Shown here: positions 13,116 through 25,114 of the stretch, one piece after another
Layout: every line of letters starts with the position of its first letter
Position numbering within the stretch: the first letter of the stretch is position 1
From: Serilophus lunatus
Taxonomy: Eukaryota > Chordata > Aves > Passeriformes > Eurylaimidae
DNA length: 64,000 nucleotides
NCBI GenBank assembly: GCA_013399895.1
Contig: VXBA01001336.1
Span: 62,001 to 126,000 of the forward strand
Direction: 5' to 3'
The notes under the pieces: model-generated
The model's database searches: none
What the model saw: only the letters and a program-made list of their open reading frames with translations
Told to the model about the DNA's origin: nothing
Position numbers and translations under genes: made by a program

Positions 13116-16100
13116 AGTAGGGATATGAATAGTTCTCAAGGCTCTTGTAACTTCCTAGATGAGTCTACATTGATTGCACACATTTCTTGCAATTCTGTGA
13201 TCCTTGAAATCCTCTGGCTGACCTCTATCCTTCTCAGAAGATAGGTAACCATGTGAAAGATAAGGAGTTAGAATGGGCATCATCTGCACATGGCTAAGGA
13301 AAGCTCACTCATATGAAGTCATCAGTACCCTCAGGAGTCCTAGGGGTTTAGAGCCTTTTCCATAACAACAAACACAGCTCTTGGGACACAGCAGATCTGA
13401 GCCTTTCCTTGAGGCTGAGGCTCCCTTCCAAACTGTTGCAACTGTCCATTCCAGATCTACACACTGGGTTCTACAGCTCTGCCTTTGGTTTGCTGTATGT
13501 CTCAAGACTGTTAAGTTTTTAATCCAAAAGGTTTTCTATTCATCTAATGGTGTCTTATTCACAGAACTGATCTCTACCAGTAGTTCACCTCTAGTGTCTC
13601 AGGACTGGTGACCTGTGCTGACTGAACAGCAGTCCCTGACATCACTGGAATTTCCATCTCAACTGGTACCCTGGAGAATTAGGGCATGGCTGTACTGCAT
13701 AGATGCAGTCCAAGTTGTAGGAGTCAGATCTTTGCCCCTGTGTGTAACGCTTCCAACTGCTTGTCCATGACAACTAAGGTGTATGGAGAAGACAGGGTGG
13801 GAAACCATGTACAGATAAGGTTATTTGGTAAATTGAGACACTTGAGAAATGTCTGCACTGTTGAAGCTTCCATTTTGAACACATCATACTTTCACAGTGA
13901 CTCAGGATAACATAGACCTATCAGCAACCAGCTAGAGTGTGGTCACACTCTGAGCATCTCTGGATTCGTGGAGTACAAGCAATTAGCAGTGATTTGTTTG
14001 GTTCTGAGTGGCAGCAGGTTCTTAATCCAGTCTTCCCTAGAAGTTTCCCTCCTGTTTGCCCATGCCACAGTCTAGCCCTGTACTTAATACGTACAGGAAT
14101 TAGCATCACAGTCCTGGTGTCTGTGTTGTATAGCTCTTCAAGACAAAGTGCCAGAGCCATGGAGAGGTTTGAAATAATGTCTCTGCAGCAGTCAAAAGTT
14201 ATTCCTTCTACACTTGCAGCCCACAAGTTGTGAGATGTTAAGCACAGGGCACACATCTGGTAGGGAGAGGCTGTCATGCAGACTTCTCCAGATCCCTTAC
14301 AGTGTCTTGGCAAAGCTAAGCCTGATTGGGACCAGTTAAGAGGCTCAGGGGTAGCTTTGTTTGGTTTTTGGCTCTGCTGTTGTGAGGCGAATATGTCACA
14401 TAATTAGGTACTCACTGCACGTCTTAGGTCCCCTCTCTTTTTTGAGTATTTGCCTTTTAAACCACACTGTTTAAGTACCTGTTATTTTCCAAAAGGTTAG
14501 GAAATCCTGCTCACCTCCTGCCTCTTTGAGCATCACTGGCATTTATCAACGGATCTGACAGGCTCAAGTGCATTGCTCTTCAAGGTGCAGAGACTCAGCT
14601 CTCCACTGAGAGCCATTATTTAGGGCTCAATTAATCTTTTGTCCTATTTTGCCTTCAGCAGCTGAGCAAAGCTCCTCGCAGCTCTCACTGTGCTTTGTGG
14701 TGAATTGTTACTGAGACAGGGCTGGCCTTTGTCTGATGCGCCAGCTTGTCTCACTCTCTCCTGGATTATTTTTTGGCCCTGCAGTTCTTACCCAGCTATA
14801 GCTGTCCTCAGGATTTCTCAGAGTCAGCAGTGCATATGGTGTTTATACATGCTCAGAGGGGAACCCTCTTTTGCAAGCGCGTAGTGGTTGACAGGGCCCT
14901 TTGTGTCCTCCTTATGCTTTGCATGTGCATTTTGTATTGTTTCCAGACAAAGTGAGACTCAGTTGTGTGTGGAGTCTGGAGCCCAAGACATTTTTCATTT
15001 TCTTTCTCTTGGAATTACAAACTTGAAAAGTGGTGTTATGCTCTTTTTAGAAAAAACTGAGCTGATTTATCTGACTTCAGCAGCAGTTATGTGGGTGCTG
15101 TATGGAGCTCCTTGTGCTTGCAGGGTAGTGGAGGGTTCAGTGCAGGGCTGCAGGCTCATGCCAAAAGCCAGTTGTGACCAACACAGAATTTTCTCACTCA
15201 AAATCTCCAGCTACATCAACTGAGGATGTTTTTTTAATGGAAAATTGCATCTTTTTCATGGAGGTTCAGCAGTGATGCATCTTACCGCTTAAGGAAGAAA
15301 GGAACTGAAGCACATTTTGAAGTAAATACACCTCAGCAAAGTGCCCACAATACTGCAGTAAGGGGAGAGGCTTCAGAAAATGTACATTTGGTGTGTTAAA
15401 CTTCTGTTTGGTGTGACTCTTACTTTAAGACTTACAAGAAAACCCCAAGGCTATGTGGGTGGTGTTTATTAATGACTTTCAGTAAAAGTTTTGGCCTTTT
15501 GATTTTTTTCTAGTAAAAGTAGATCCCTCATTTTCCTTCAGGCTGGGGTGGAAGCAGAGTTACCCCAAGCTATGGTGGCAGCTGGACAAGTCTCTGTGCA
15601 CCCTTGTCTGGTACCAGCAGTGCAGCTCAGTGCCTTCCTTCTCAGGTGAGTGGGGCAGGGGTTTGTGCTCACCTCTTTTATAAGCAGCAAATCAATTAAA
15701 TATTTAATCTTTGTGACTGTGACAACCTCTTGATTATTTTATGGTCTCATGTTTCTTTTCTGACAAATTTTATGCATGTATTATGCAACAGAAAGCAGAA
15801 GCACTTTGGTCTTATAGAGGAGAGATGAGTGCCCTTGCTCATGCAGCATCCCCTTGTGTCTGAGCCAATTAGCTCTTCCCTTAAATGCTGTCAGCTTTCT
15901 CTACAGAAATAAATGTCCAAGAGAGAAGGAGAGAGGTAGGGGACAGAAAAGAATTTAGGTGTGGATATATACATAGAAATGCTTAGTAGTGCCTTCAAGG
16001 CAAGGAAACGTGCATTTTTTGACTACCATTCCCTGTGTTCCCTTGCTTGGGGCTTGTTTTCTCCTAATGATGTGAAGCACAGACCTAAGATGTACACTGA

Positions 16101-16244
16101 AAGCAATAGACTGGGACAGAGAAGCCAAAAATCTAGGAGAAAATTAGTCCATCTTGTGATGCCCTTAGGAAATCAATGTGATGGGAAAGCTAGTTTTTTC
16201 CCTCCTCTAATTGCAAGTGTTGGCTTCATCCTTCACATCCAGAC

Positions 16245-16380
16245 CCTAAGATTAGCACAGTTAAGAGTATTGTGCTAATAACATGAATGTTGTGGGTTCA
16301 ATTGCTGTATGAGCCATTCACTTAAGAGTTGTACTAGATGATCCTTGTGTGTCCCTTCTAACTCAGAATATTCTGTGAAT
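16245..16380 (+). repeat. tRNA-Ile-derived SINE with CR1-like tail (TguSINE1-like)
   Basis: The 5' part is a decayed tRNA-Ile(AAT) gene. TTAGCACAGTT stands where the D-arm A box would be, GTGCTAATAAC matches the anticodon arm with the AAT anticodon at 16277-16279, and GGTTCAATTGC at 16295-16305 is a near B box. GAGCCA matches the end of the acceptor stem. The tRNA part is followed by TTCACTTAAGAG and a tail of the CR1 type (GATGATCC, GTCCCTTCTAACTC, ATTCTGTGA). This arrangement matches TguSINE1, described from zebra finch, whose tail lets the CR1 reverse transcriptase copy it. A genuine tRNA gene is excluded by the broken A box and missing acceptor pairing. No target duplication is obvious, which is normal for CR1-mobilised elements. 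Confidence 0.85.
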
Positions 16381-18589
16381 CCTTTGTTCTTAGTTTTCTT
16401 GACAGACAAAAGAGCAGGTCCTGCTTCCCCAGAAGGCTCTGGCACTCCCACCAAGCCAGCTTCTCCCAGGCTTTGCCTCAGGCACTGAGGAGTGCCAGGA
16501 AAACGGGATTCCCACCTAGAGTACCCTCCTGGGTACTCCAAAAATGGCTGGGAACCTGTCTTTTGTTGAGGGTCAAACTGGATTTCAAATTCCCCTGAGG
16601 GAACATCCAGGAATGATGCAAAGTACAAAATTTAAATAACATAGCCACAGCATGTGTGAAAGGGAATCATAGGCTCCCAGGCTTGGGAGTGGAGCTCCCC
16701 AGTCTCTCTGTGGTTGTGTTTGATACCACCACAAAGCACCTGAGCATAAGATCAAATGATGTCTCTTGTGTCCAAACTGTTTGTGGTCAAAAAAGAGGCC
16801 AATGGGTGGCACAGAGACTCCTGGAGGAGAAGTACACAGAGTAAGGACGTACTTGTGCTTGCAAGGTACTACAGCTTTGTTCTCAGGTGTATTCTCACTT
16901 CAAGGAGGTGTGTTGGTAAAAGGCCGCTCTGCATGGCTACAGCTGAAGTCTGTTTCTCCTTTTGCATCTAATATGAATGGCTTCCCCCATTCAAAGGAAA
17001 GACAGCTCCCTTGAGAGATCCCACAAGCACAAGGAGATTTTTACTTTCTCTAGATGCCAATTCTACAGCTGGATACAAGGTGGAAAGGAACAAGAACTAT
17101 TCCTGCCTTTTCTTCAGGGGCTTAAAAATAACGCATTTTACTGTTACACTGTTACACATGTTACATTGTCTCTGACTAATCAGGCTGATCTTCCAGCAAT
17201 GAGTTTCACTCACCCTAGGAGCACCCTGTGGGATGGACATCAGCCTGGTGAGATGGAACATGGGATAAGGGATGGAGGTGATACCGTCTGCTTAACTTGC
17301 CATGGATGGTAGCACTCGGGAGTATGGGGAAGGTTGTATAGCCTAAAACAAACACAAGTTAATCCAGATGCTGCCTGTTCATCTCCCTATTCCATCTCTT
17401 AAACAACGCCCCAGCTCAAGCCCTAGTCTGATGTGCACGATAGACCAAATCTGGCTCTGCCCAGAGAAACCCTTCCCAACCAGGGACTGCTCTCCCTGTG
17501 TTAAATGGGCACACGTGAGGCCTGTGGAATGCTTTGTCTGCTGTCACAGCTTTTTACTTTCATACTTAAATTAAGGTAGCTGATGAATACTTCAACTGGT
17601 TTGATTTTTCTGCTTCCCTGTTCAACACTCTTTTCTCCTTTATTCTAAGCTCTGTTAATTCTCTGTATCACCTAGTCCCCTGAGCAACTGCTCATTTCAT
17701 TTTGGAAGGAAATTAATTTAGCAGTGTTTTTTTGATTCTCATTCTATGCCAAATAATGTGAATAATGTATGTGCTACCAAAGGCATATGTAATTAGTCCA
17801 TTGTACTTCTAAACAAAATCTGAGGACTTGGGGTTTTGGTAATGGCAGGTAGGAAGACTTTTGCTACTGATTTTTCTCTGTGCTTCATTTTTTTGCTCTT
17901 ACAAGCTTTTTCTCTCTGGTATTGTCTGGCTGATAACTTTCATTTCTAAAGAAGAAAATCACTTTCTGAATCCATGATAACCAAAAGCCTCAGACAGTGA
18001 ATTTCACTGGGTCACTTTATCATAATAATGATATAACAAAACTGAATTAAAGAAATATGAATTTCCTCACCATCATTCAGGTGAGTTAATGGCTGGGTGA
18101 GTGAATATCTGAGCCTCAAAGTGTACCTCTGTTTTGCTTAGAAGTCCTTGATTATATTGATTATTTTAAATGTCAAATGTTCTGATTTATTCCTCATAAG
18201 TTCATAACAGACATCTTAAAGACATTTACCAGTCAATTTTTGTGTTTGTTCTCTATGACTGGTCTGGATTCTTACATCAGGATACATTTGCATGGGTGGT
18301 CTAGGGCCTTCTCTGCAGCCAACTCTTGCCGTTATTCAGGCAAGGGAAAGTGCTCTAAGAATTCTTTTCTGACAAACCCCTAAAAATTTATACTTCCAAA
18401 ATGGCCTTTTCAGTTCCAAGAGAGAGTAATAACTATTTTAGCTACATGCTTCATTAGCCTAGTTATGGTTATTAACCACACTAAGGCTAACAGCTTCAGC
18501 TAATAACATGCAAATTCTGAGTCTCAGGAACACTTCTGGTAGTGAAGAAAATATGAATATTTATCAGGGGCCAAATTTAGCTCTTCTGA
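16381..18589. other. Non-coding stretch, nothing recognised
   Basis: No gene, RNA gene or repeat family is recognised. The region becomes strongly A/T-rich from about 17580 onward. Open frames are short and overlapping. Confidence 0.55.
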
Positions 18590-18770
18590 AAAAAAAAAGA
18601 AAAAAGAAAAAACCCCCCAAATTGAAACATGAAAACCACAACCTCCCCCCACAAACAACAAAACCCAACCAATCAACAAGCCAACTAAACAACACCCCCC
18701 CAAAAAACAAACCAAAAATCCCCAACCTAACAAAAAACCAACAAACCACACAATCAAAAGCAAACAAAAA
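18590..18770. repeat. A/C-only low-complexity tract
   Basis: About 180 bases consist almost entirely of A and C on the plus strand, with only a handful of G and T. The tract begins with an A-rich stretch broken by single G and passes through C-runs of six or seven. Such degenerate CAAA/CCAA tracts are common in bird genomes and probably grew from a poly-A or CA seed by slippage and point mutation. The frames open across it on both strands are a consequence of composition and are not genes. Confidence 0.85.
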
Positions 18771-20639
18771 GTTATCACATACATGAGGTAAAATACTGAC
18801 CTAAACAGCCAGGTTTTTACCCTGAATTGTTTGCCTTATGTTCCCTCTTAATTCCCCAACCAGGGTAGATAAGGAGGATGCTAAAGGCACACCAGGTTTT
18901 CAAAGTGGTCTGTGGTATTACAGGTCGGGCTCCTGCCCCTCTGCTCTATCCGTACCAGGGAGGTGGGCTTTGCCTGGTGAAAGGCACAGCTCTACCAGCC
19001 CCGTTTGAGGACAGAATTGTTTATTGTTAAAATTACTTGTCCTACTGCACAAACAACCTGTATTTCTCACTGCCCTTCAGGACAGCATGTGTTAACTTAG
19101 TTGAGAAAGGCTGAGCAGGGACAGAGAAGAGTTTTAGAAAGTTGTGGACCAGCTGGGCACATTTTGGCTTTCTCTCCTTTGACATCTGGTAGCATTTTTT
19201 TATCATCCCCATATCAGATATGCCAGCAAGTTAATAAACTCAGGTGCAGGGCAGCAGATTGCCTGATGAAAATGAGTAATTACATTTCACTTTCCCTGAC
19301 CAGAATTTTGATTGCCACTGACATGATTAATAGGATTTTCTGATCATTGCTTAAAGAAAGCTGTAACCCCTAGGAAGTAATTTAGTATACGAGAACTTTA
19401 ACCAGGCTTTAAACCATCAGCAAAGATGAGGGATAGTGAATTACTGAGAGAATAGTATCATGAGAGGAGGTCTGACATCTTATAAATGACTCAGTGAATA
19501 AATGGGTGAGAAAGGACACAAACAGCTCAGTGACAAACTGGACACACAACACTACATCAGGTGAAGATGCAAGACACAGAGATCATTCAGAAGACTGTGG
19601 GGAGACCAGGAAATAAAACCAACCCTGTGATATCTTGGAGGAAGTAATATCACCCTTCCTTTTGAAGAGTTTGGTGAAGAGTTAACATGAACCAGATATT
19701 CCTATTCATTCATCAAATAACCTTATTACAACAATAAAATGCAGTTGAATAAACCACAGTTGAGTCAATATGCCAAACGCTAAAGAATTTCACTGTATTC
19801 TCAGAAGGCACTTATAAAAAATAAGCGCTTCATGTTCAAAATTTCTAACACTCAGTTTTGAACTGAAACTGTGGACAGGAGCAGGACTCAAGGGGAAAAA
19901 TTCTGGGCACCATGGTTTCCACTGATGTGTGTAGCTGTGCAGTTCTCCTGCACACGTCCTTATGCATGTGGAGAAGTCTGTCTTAGCACACACAGCTTCA
20001 CTAGCACTGGAGCTATTCAAGCCTGGATTTTGTGAAAGTTGAGCCTTAACCACTTAATATATTTAAGCAGGAAAGGACTAGCTTTGACAGGAGCTTTCCA
20101 TCCACTGTGGGTGCCTATGGGAGCCTGGGAATCCTGAATCCCTGGGAGATGTCCTGCAGGGACCAAGCAGCATTGGGGCACGTGAGGAGGATTGCTTGGC
20201 TGACTGCTAGGTCAGACCTCCTGCCTCTGTCAGGGTATTTGCCACTCTCCCATCACCCTCCCTCCACTAATTCTGCCTCAGTGCATCTGCAATCATGTTT
20301 TCAATACTTCTTTCTCAAAGAGTGTCTTCTCCCTATCTCTTGGCCAGGCAGTCGAGGAGCTGAGGGTCTGCGTAATCAGTGTCCTACTTTCTTGTGCCTG
20401 TCAGAGAAAGTTTCTCTTTAAAAACATAAGGAAAATCCAGGAGTTGCATTTCAGGAGCTTTTATTCCTTTATCTCCTTCTCTTTTCCTATATATTTTGGG
20501 GAACTCTTTGTCAGCAGAAATGGCATTTGATAGGCTTCTGTTTGTACTTCCTTATTTTGGGGATTCTGCGTTCCTCCACTCATAATTTTCTCCTTTGTTC
20601 TCTGAATGTCTTCCAAAGGGGGATCTTTCCAGCAGCTTC
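18771..20639. other. Non-coding stretch, nothing recognised
   Basis: No gene or repeat is recognised. Several AATAAA-like words and short open frames occur, none with supporting context. Confidence 0.55.
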
Positions 20640-20960
20640 AGTGAGATCTCAGAACATGTCCACCCTTTCCCACCCACCAAATTCCACTCCTGCTTTCCCC
20701 ATGGCAGTCCTTCCTCTTCAGTCTGCCACCTCTCCCACCTCCTCCCACCTCTCTATGATTCCCAGACTTCCTCTTCAGTCTGTTCCTTTGTCCCCGCAAG
20801 TGCCTGTCCACTTTCCTGCCATCCCTCTGCTCAGATGTTGCAAGAGGCCCTTTCACCCCCTGCTGCAAATGGGTCACTCCTTCTCCTGCCCTCACTCCAC
20901 TACTGCCTTCCATCAACCAGCTCTGGCACTCGCTCCTCCTCAGCTGCAGACAGGTCCCTC
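20640..20960. repeat. Pyrimidine-rich block with a duplicated 16-mer
   Basis: The plus strand is mostly C and T over about 320 bases, with repeated TCCCACC and CTTCCTC words. CTTCCTCTTCAGTCTG occurs twice, at 20710-20725 and 20767-20782, 57 bases apart. This suggests a local tandem duplication that later decayed. Two plus-strand frames (up to 177 codons) are open through it simultaneously because pyrimidine-rich sequence lacks stop codons. They encode Ser/Pro-rich low-complexity peptides that I do not regard as genes. Confidence 0.65.
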
Positions 20961-23900
20961 CTTCAGGTGCTTTCAGGTGGTTGGAAAGACATGGCTAAGA
21001 GACTCCTTGCTCCCATTTTCAGAGCTTGATTCCATTCCCAGATGGCTTGGCTGTTCCTGATTTCCACAAGATGTGTGGAAGTTTTCCCAGAGAGGTCACC
21101 AACATCTACATCTGTCCGGGACAGGAAGAAGACACGCACCCAGCTAGGAAAGGCTCCTGGAAAAACTTTAGTTGTTGAGACCTTGTGGCTTTTCCTAAGA
21201 ATGTGCAAGTGTGCTTTTTCGGGCAGCCTGTATTTTGAGCTCCACATAGGTGGGAGGCAGCCCAGAGCTGAAAAGATTGGTGCTGGTGCCTCCAGATGGA
21301 TCACACATCCAGCCAGAAGGGCAGGGGGGACAAAAGTCTTCCAGGAGAAATGACTTGAAATGTCAGTGCTAGAAAACAGTTTTGTCATAGTTGTGTTTGT
21401 GTCAAAGCAGGAAGAGCAGCTTGGGTTTATTTTTCCTTAAAAAAAAACCAAAAAAAATCAGTCTGTAATAGCAGGAACGGGAATCTGCAGCCTGAATGGA
21501 CAAGAGCTGCCATTCTTTCAAACATCTCATTGTGGCACTTCATAATAAGAATTCTGAACAGTGTTTTAACAATATCAAATGTACTTGGGCTACCTGTCAG
21601 AGAGATTGGATGTCAGCTGTACAGCAAAATACAACTCCAGCCTAATTGTGGGCCTTCAGGAGGAGCCTCATGAATATGAATAAATAGTTGGAAATATGTT
21701 GTGATGCTCAGTTAATTCTTCAAAATGCTGATAATTGTGCAGCCATGGTGAAGATTGATGAAATGTATGATTACCTGGGAAAGGGTGCATTGTTGTGGGT
21801 GTTCTAGTTCAGTTAAGCACATAACATGTTACAAGAGGCTTTCCTACTCAGTAATAACATTTTACTTCCAAATTCTGTTACAGTGGCTCCATGATGCCTC
21901 CAAGACATTTGTCTGAATTTCATGTGCCAGATAAAACATTGCTGATAAAATTTTGAACTGTGTGTGGGTGCACGTTAAAAATATTTATGTAAGACCAGAA
22001 GCAAAATACTTTGGTAAAGTATTTTCTTTACCATTTATCATTGGATAAGATGAAGGTGGCTGGCACGGGTTATGTATGGGTGTGGGAAGGGCAGTGGATG
22101 TGACTGGGGGAACTGGGACAGTTACAAAGAGGTTTGAAAAAGGTGCAATTAAAAATTAGCTGTATTTCTGCAACCTACCCCCCCTACTCCAGCAGGGGAC
22201 CCCTTGTCACTGCACTCTTCCCAGCTGGTGGTTTTATCTGCTTGACTAGAATAGTTCTGGGAATGCAGAAATTCTTTGAAAGGTAGTACTCAGGAAACAA
22301 TCACAAGCATCAGTGCTTTAAAGATAGGCTGTAACACTTCTGCAATACTTAATTATTCTGAATACATTGGCCACTATTTGGTTTCAATCTACATCTTAAG
22401 AACCTTTTTGTGTATCTTGTTAAGTTACCAAAATGCAGAAGCGAGGGGCAAATAAAATAAAAATGCTGATGAGCAAATGGGATGGTCAAATGTACTAAAA
22501 CATTCTCGGCTGAAATGCATTATACAAAATTCCTGTCAGTTTGAACTCTGCTAAATGACCCTTTGTAATGATTTTTTTTATCATTCCTCTCATGTTGTGC
22601 TATAAATGGATATTTTTCTGGAACAATCTTGCAAACCTCACATTAAATACAAGTTGTAATATATTAGTATGAAGAGAACAGCTAGGAAAGCACTCTGCAG
22701 TTTGCCTGGGTTGGGAAAATAAAACTAACAATCCAGGTTTTGAGGGGATATTTATGAATTTTTTCTTACTAGGTTAATTATTTTGGATCACATGCTACTC
22801 CACTTTTCTGAGGAACTTTGGTAGGAATACAGTAGACTGAATTTGACTTTCCACAAGTGGGACTGAAGTGTTTAAGATGTTGCTCTGAATGACTTGTCCT
22901 CACCACACTACACATTCAAGGTTTTTCAACTTAATGACTCAGGGGAGAGGAGCATGCCACAGCTCTCCAGAGGCTGCCCAGGTGTGTGCCAGGTGTGGAA
23001 ACAACAACTCCCTGAGGGGCTGTGGGCTGTGCATGTCAGTGCACACATAAGACATTGAAGCCATGTCAAAAGATATTTGTGCTCCAAATGTACTTATGCT
23101 CTTTGGTTTCAGTGCATTTTATCTAGGTCCTTTGAAACACAATCCCAGAGCTACACTGAAGGGAGGAAGGCTTGTTCACCTTCTAGGAAACCATGTGAAT
23201 GTTTGTATGCAGCAGAACAGCTGATACAGAGCAAAGAAACCATGTTTTTCAGCAGGTTTGAAAGTAGGTCATTCCTATACCATTACGAATACCAGATGTG
23301 CCACCGAGTGTTTCTGTGTAAAACTACCCGTCGGTTCGGGACCGAACCACCACTTTCCCCTGGCAAACATATTTTCATCTGTTGGGTCTGTCTGGCTGTA
23401 TTTTGCACTGTCTGAATTTGGAAGACAGAAAAGGGAAAAGTCACATATGTAAAGGGATTAAAGGGATTTCTGCCTTATTCTGGACCATTTTACTCTTCTA
23501 GCCACCTTCACAAACCCTTTCCCTGTGCAACTATCCAAATGGGTTTGATGAGGTTCATTTGTTGAATATCCTGTGCTCCCTTGCCTGCCCTTGAAGAGAA
23601 GACCATATCTGTGTGGAGCTTACCCATAGATGGAGGAAGGCAGGGTGTTTTCTTGCATGTAGAGCTGGAGAACATTTATGCTAGGACCAAGCTGGACCAG
23701 TAAGTTCCAATTAGTCAGTTACGGGTAAATCATAGTGTTTACTAGAGTTAGTTTCATTAGCTAGCGAGAATATGGGATTGTGGTTGGGAGGTTCCTAAAA
23801 TTGCCTCTTTTTCCTATTTGTGGTATATGAGGACAATTGCCTTTTTGCAACCCCAAGAAGTAATGCATGCAGCCTGTATCATCTGAAATCCATCTACCAT

Positions 23901-24027
23901 CAAAATGGGAAATGAAGAGAGTGCAGAAGACATATTTTTCTGTAGACTCTCAGCATTTTCACTCTGATTCTGCTGCAGGTTTTTCCCTACATCAGCATCC
24001 TTTGATTTGGCCATACCATCAGATTCA
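20961..24027. other. Non-coding, A/T-rich stretch
   Basis: No gene is seen. The segment 21540-21760 and much of 22300-22800 have an even, repeat-free A/T-rich texture compatible with conserved non-coding DNA, but this cannot be tested here. A CpG-containing mini-hairpin lies at 23333-23348. Confidence 0.5.
23333..23348. repeat. CpG-bearing 7-bp-stem inverted repeat
   Basis: GGTTCGG and CCGAACC are exact reverse complements separated by only GA. It is the only local cluster of CpG in an A/T-rich context. It may be chance or a small dimeric protein site. Confidence 0.75.
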
Positions 24028-24032
24028 GCTAC
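24028..24032. repeat. Target-site duplication, left copy (GCTAC)
   Basis: GCTAC directly precedes the TG that opens the LTR and is repeated exactly after the closing CA at 25115-25119. A 5-bp duplication is what ERVL-type integrases leave, and it fixes the element borders. Confidence 0.88.
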
Positions 24033-24217
24033 TGTAGTGGTTTAACCCAGGCTGGATGCCAGGGGCCCATTACACCCACTCTCTCACTCCCCCGTGCAAA
24101 CAGTAGAGGAGAGAAAATATAATGAAGAGCTTCATGAGTTGAGGTAAGGACCATGAAAGGTTTCTCGCTAGCCACCATCACAGGCAAAACAGATTCCATG
24201 TGGGGATATTAGTTAAA

Positions 24218-24223
24218 TTTATT
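24218..24223 (-). promoter_or_regulatory. LTR polyadenylation signal AATAAA
   Basis: The plus strand reads TTTATT, so the LTR sense strand carries AATAAA. It lies about 185 bases before the element's 3' end, marking the R/U5 region. The same signal sits in the matching place of the second LTR copy at 41791-41796. Confidence 0.7.
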
Positions 24224-24420
24224 ACTAACAAGATCAGAGCTTAAGAGGCACCTTTCCCCCCACCCCCTCCTCCTTCATGTTCAACCTTCTTTCCCGCAGT
24301 GGTGCAGGGAGACAGGGAGGGGGGTTACGGTCAGCTGTTGTTCCCTGTCGTTGCTTAGGGAGAGGAGTCCTTCCCCTGGATCTCGTGGGGCTCCACCCAC
24401 AGGCGATAGTTCTTTACAAA

Positions 24421-24790
24421 CTGCTCCAGCATGACTCTCTCTCACAACAGACAGTCCTTCACGAACTGCTCTGGTGAGAGTCCACCCATGGGCAAAGTTC
24501 TTCAGATACTGCTGCCACATGGGTCACTTTTCCACAGGGTGCAGTCCTTCAGGTGCAGCTGCTCCAGCGTGGGTCCCCCACAGGTCACAAGTTCTACCAG
24601 GAAATCCTGCTCCAGCGTGGGCTCCTCTCCCCACAGGCTGCATGTCCTGCCAGGACCCTGCTCCAACATGGGCCTCCCACGGGCCATGGCCCACTTCTGG
24701 CATCTACCTTCTCTGGCATGGACTCCTCCATGGGCTGCAGGGGCACAGCTGCTCCACCGTCGTCTTCGCCAAGGGCTGCAGGTGGATCTC
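24421..24790 (-). repeat. Internal 41-51 bp degenerate tandem repeats of the LTR
   Basis: Units beginning with CTGCTC or a close variant on the plus strand start at 24421, 24466, 24509, 24559, 24607, 24658, 24708 and 24749, a spacing of 41 to 51 bases. Each carries a core like CCAGCGTGGGTCC followed by a CACAGG and TCCT segment. The second LTR copy shows the same periodicity. The array therefore belongs to the family, is older than either insertion, and is not a locus-specific minisatellite. Confidence 0.85.
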
Positions 24791-24922
24791 AGCTCTGGCG
24801 CCAAAAGCACCTCATCCCCCTCCTTCTGCACTGACCTTGGTGTCTGCGTTGTTGTTCACAAGTTCTCACTCTGCTCCTCTCCAGCAGCCATCTTCATCTA
24901 AACTAATTTTCTTCCCTTCCTT

Positions 24923-24967
24923 CTTAAATATGTTATCACAGAGGCATTCCTTCCACTGCTGATTGGC
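24923..24967 (-). promoter_or_regulatory. LTR promoter: CCAAT box and TATA box
   Basis: On the minus strand GCCAATC (24961-24967) is followed about 30 bases downstream by TATTTAAG (24923-24930), inside the U3 part of the solo LTR. A start site would be expected near 24895 on the minus strand. The second LTR copy keeps the TATA box but has lost the CCAAT box. Confidence 0.65.
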
Positions 24968-25114
24968 CTGGCCTTGGTCAGCAGCGGGCCCAGCCTGGAG
25001 CCGGCTGGCATTGGCTCTGCTGGACATGGGGGAAACTTCCAGCAGCTTCTCAAAGAAGCCTCCCCCTCAGACCCCTCACTGCTACCAAAACCTGGCCACA
25101 GGAAAACCAATACA

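Larger units (their letters stand above)
10338..16244. other. Non-coding stretch, two small palindromes only
   Basis: No gene is seen. Open frames reach about 130 codons, on both strands in the same places. The only structured items I see are the palindromes listed separately at 10791 and 13088. The block around 14500-14660 has the mixed TAAT and E-box-like texture of a possible regulatory element, without anything decisive. Confidence 0.55.
24033..25114 (-). mobile_element. Solo LTR of an avian ERVL-type endogenous retrovirus
   Basis: The 1,082-base element has TG...CA ends and perfect 5-bp flanking duplications, with no internal retroviral genes, so it is a solo LTR left by recombination. 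Read on the minus strand it opens with TGTATTGG. A GCCAATC CCAAT box lies at 24961-24967 and TATTTAAG as TATA box at 24923-24930. A transcribed region of roughly 700 bases built of 41-51 bp degenerate repeats follows, then AATAAA at 24218-24223, and the end is GGGTTAAACCACTACA. This order (U3, R, U5) gives the sense strand. The family is one I recognise as abundant in birds; the exact library name cannot be given. Intact promoter and poly(A) boxes mean it could drive or end transcription, which is inference. Confidence 0.92.

Noticed and set aside
16250..16322. Functional tRNA-Ile gene
   Set aside because: A box and acceptor stem are broken, and the sequence runs directly into a CR1-type tail, so it is a SINE copy.
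20527..21060. 177-codon plus-strand frame rich in Ser, Pro, His and Leu
   Set aside because: It lies in a pyrimidine-rich low-complexity block where two plus-strand frames stay open for lack of purines needed for stop codons.
24277..24962. Overlapping plus-strand frames up to 162 codons rich in Cys, Ser, Pro and Gly
   Set aside because: They are antisense to the LTR and follow its 41-51 bp tandem repeats. The repetitive GC-rich text lacks stops in several frames.
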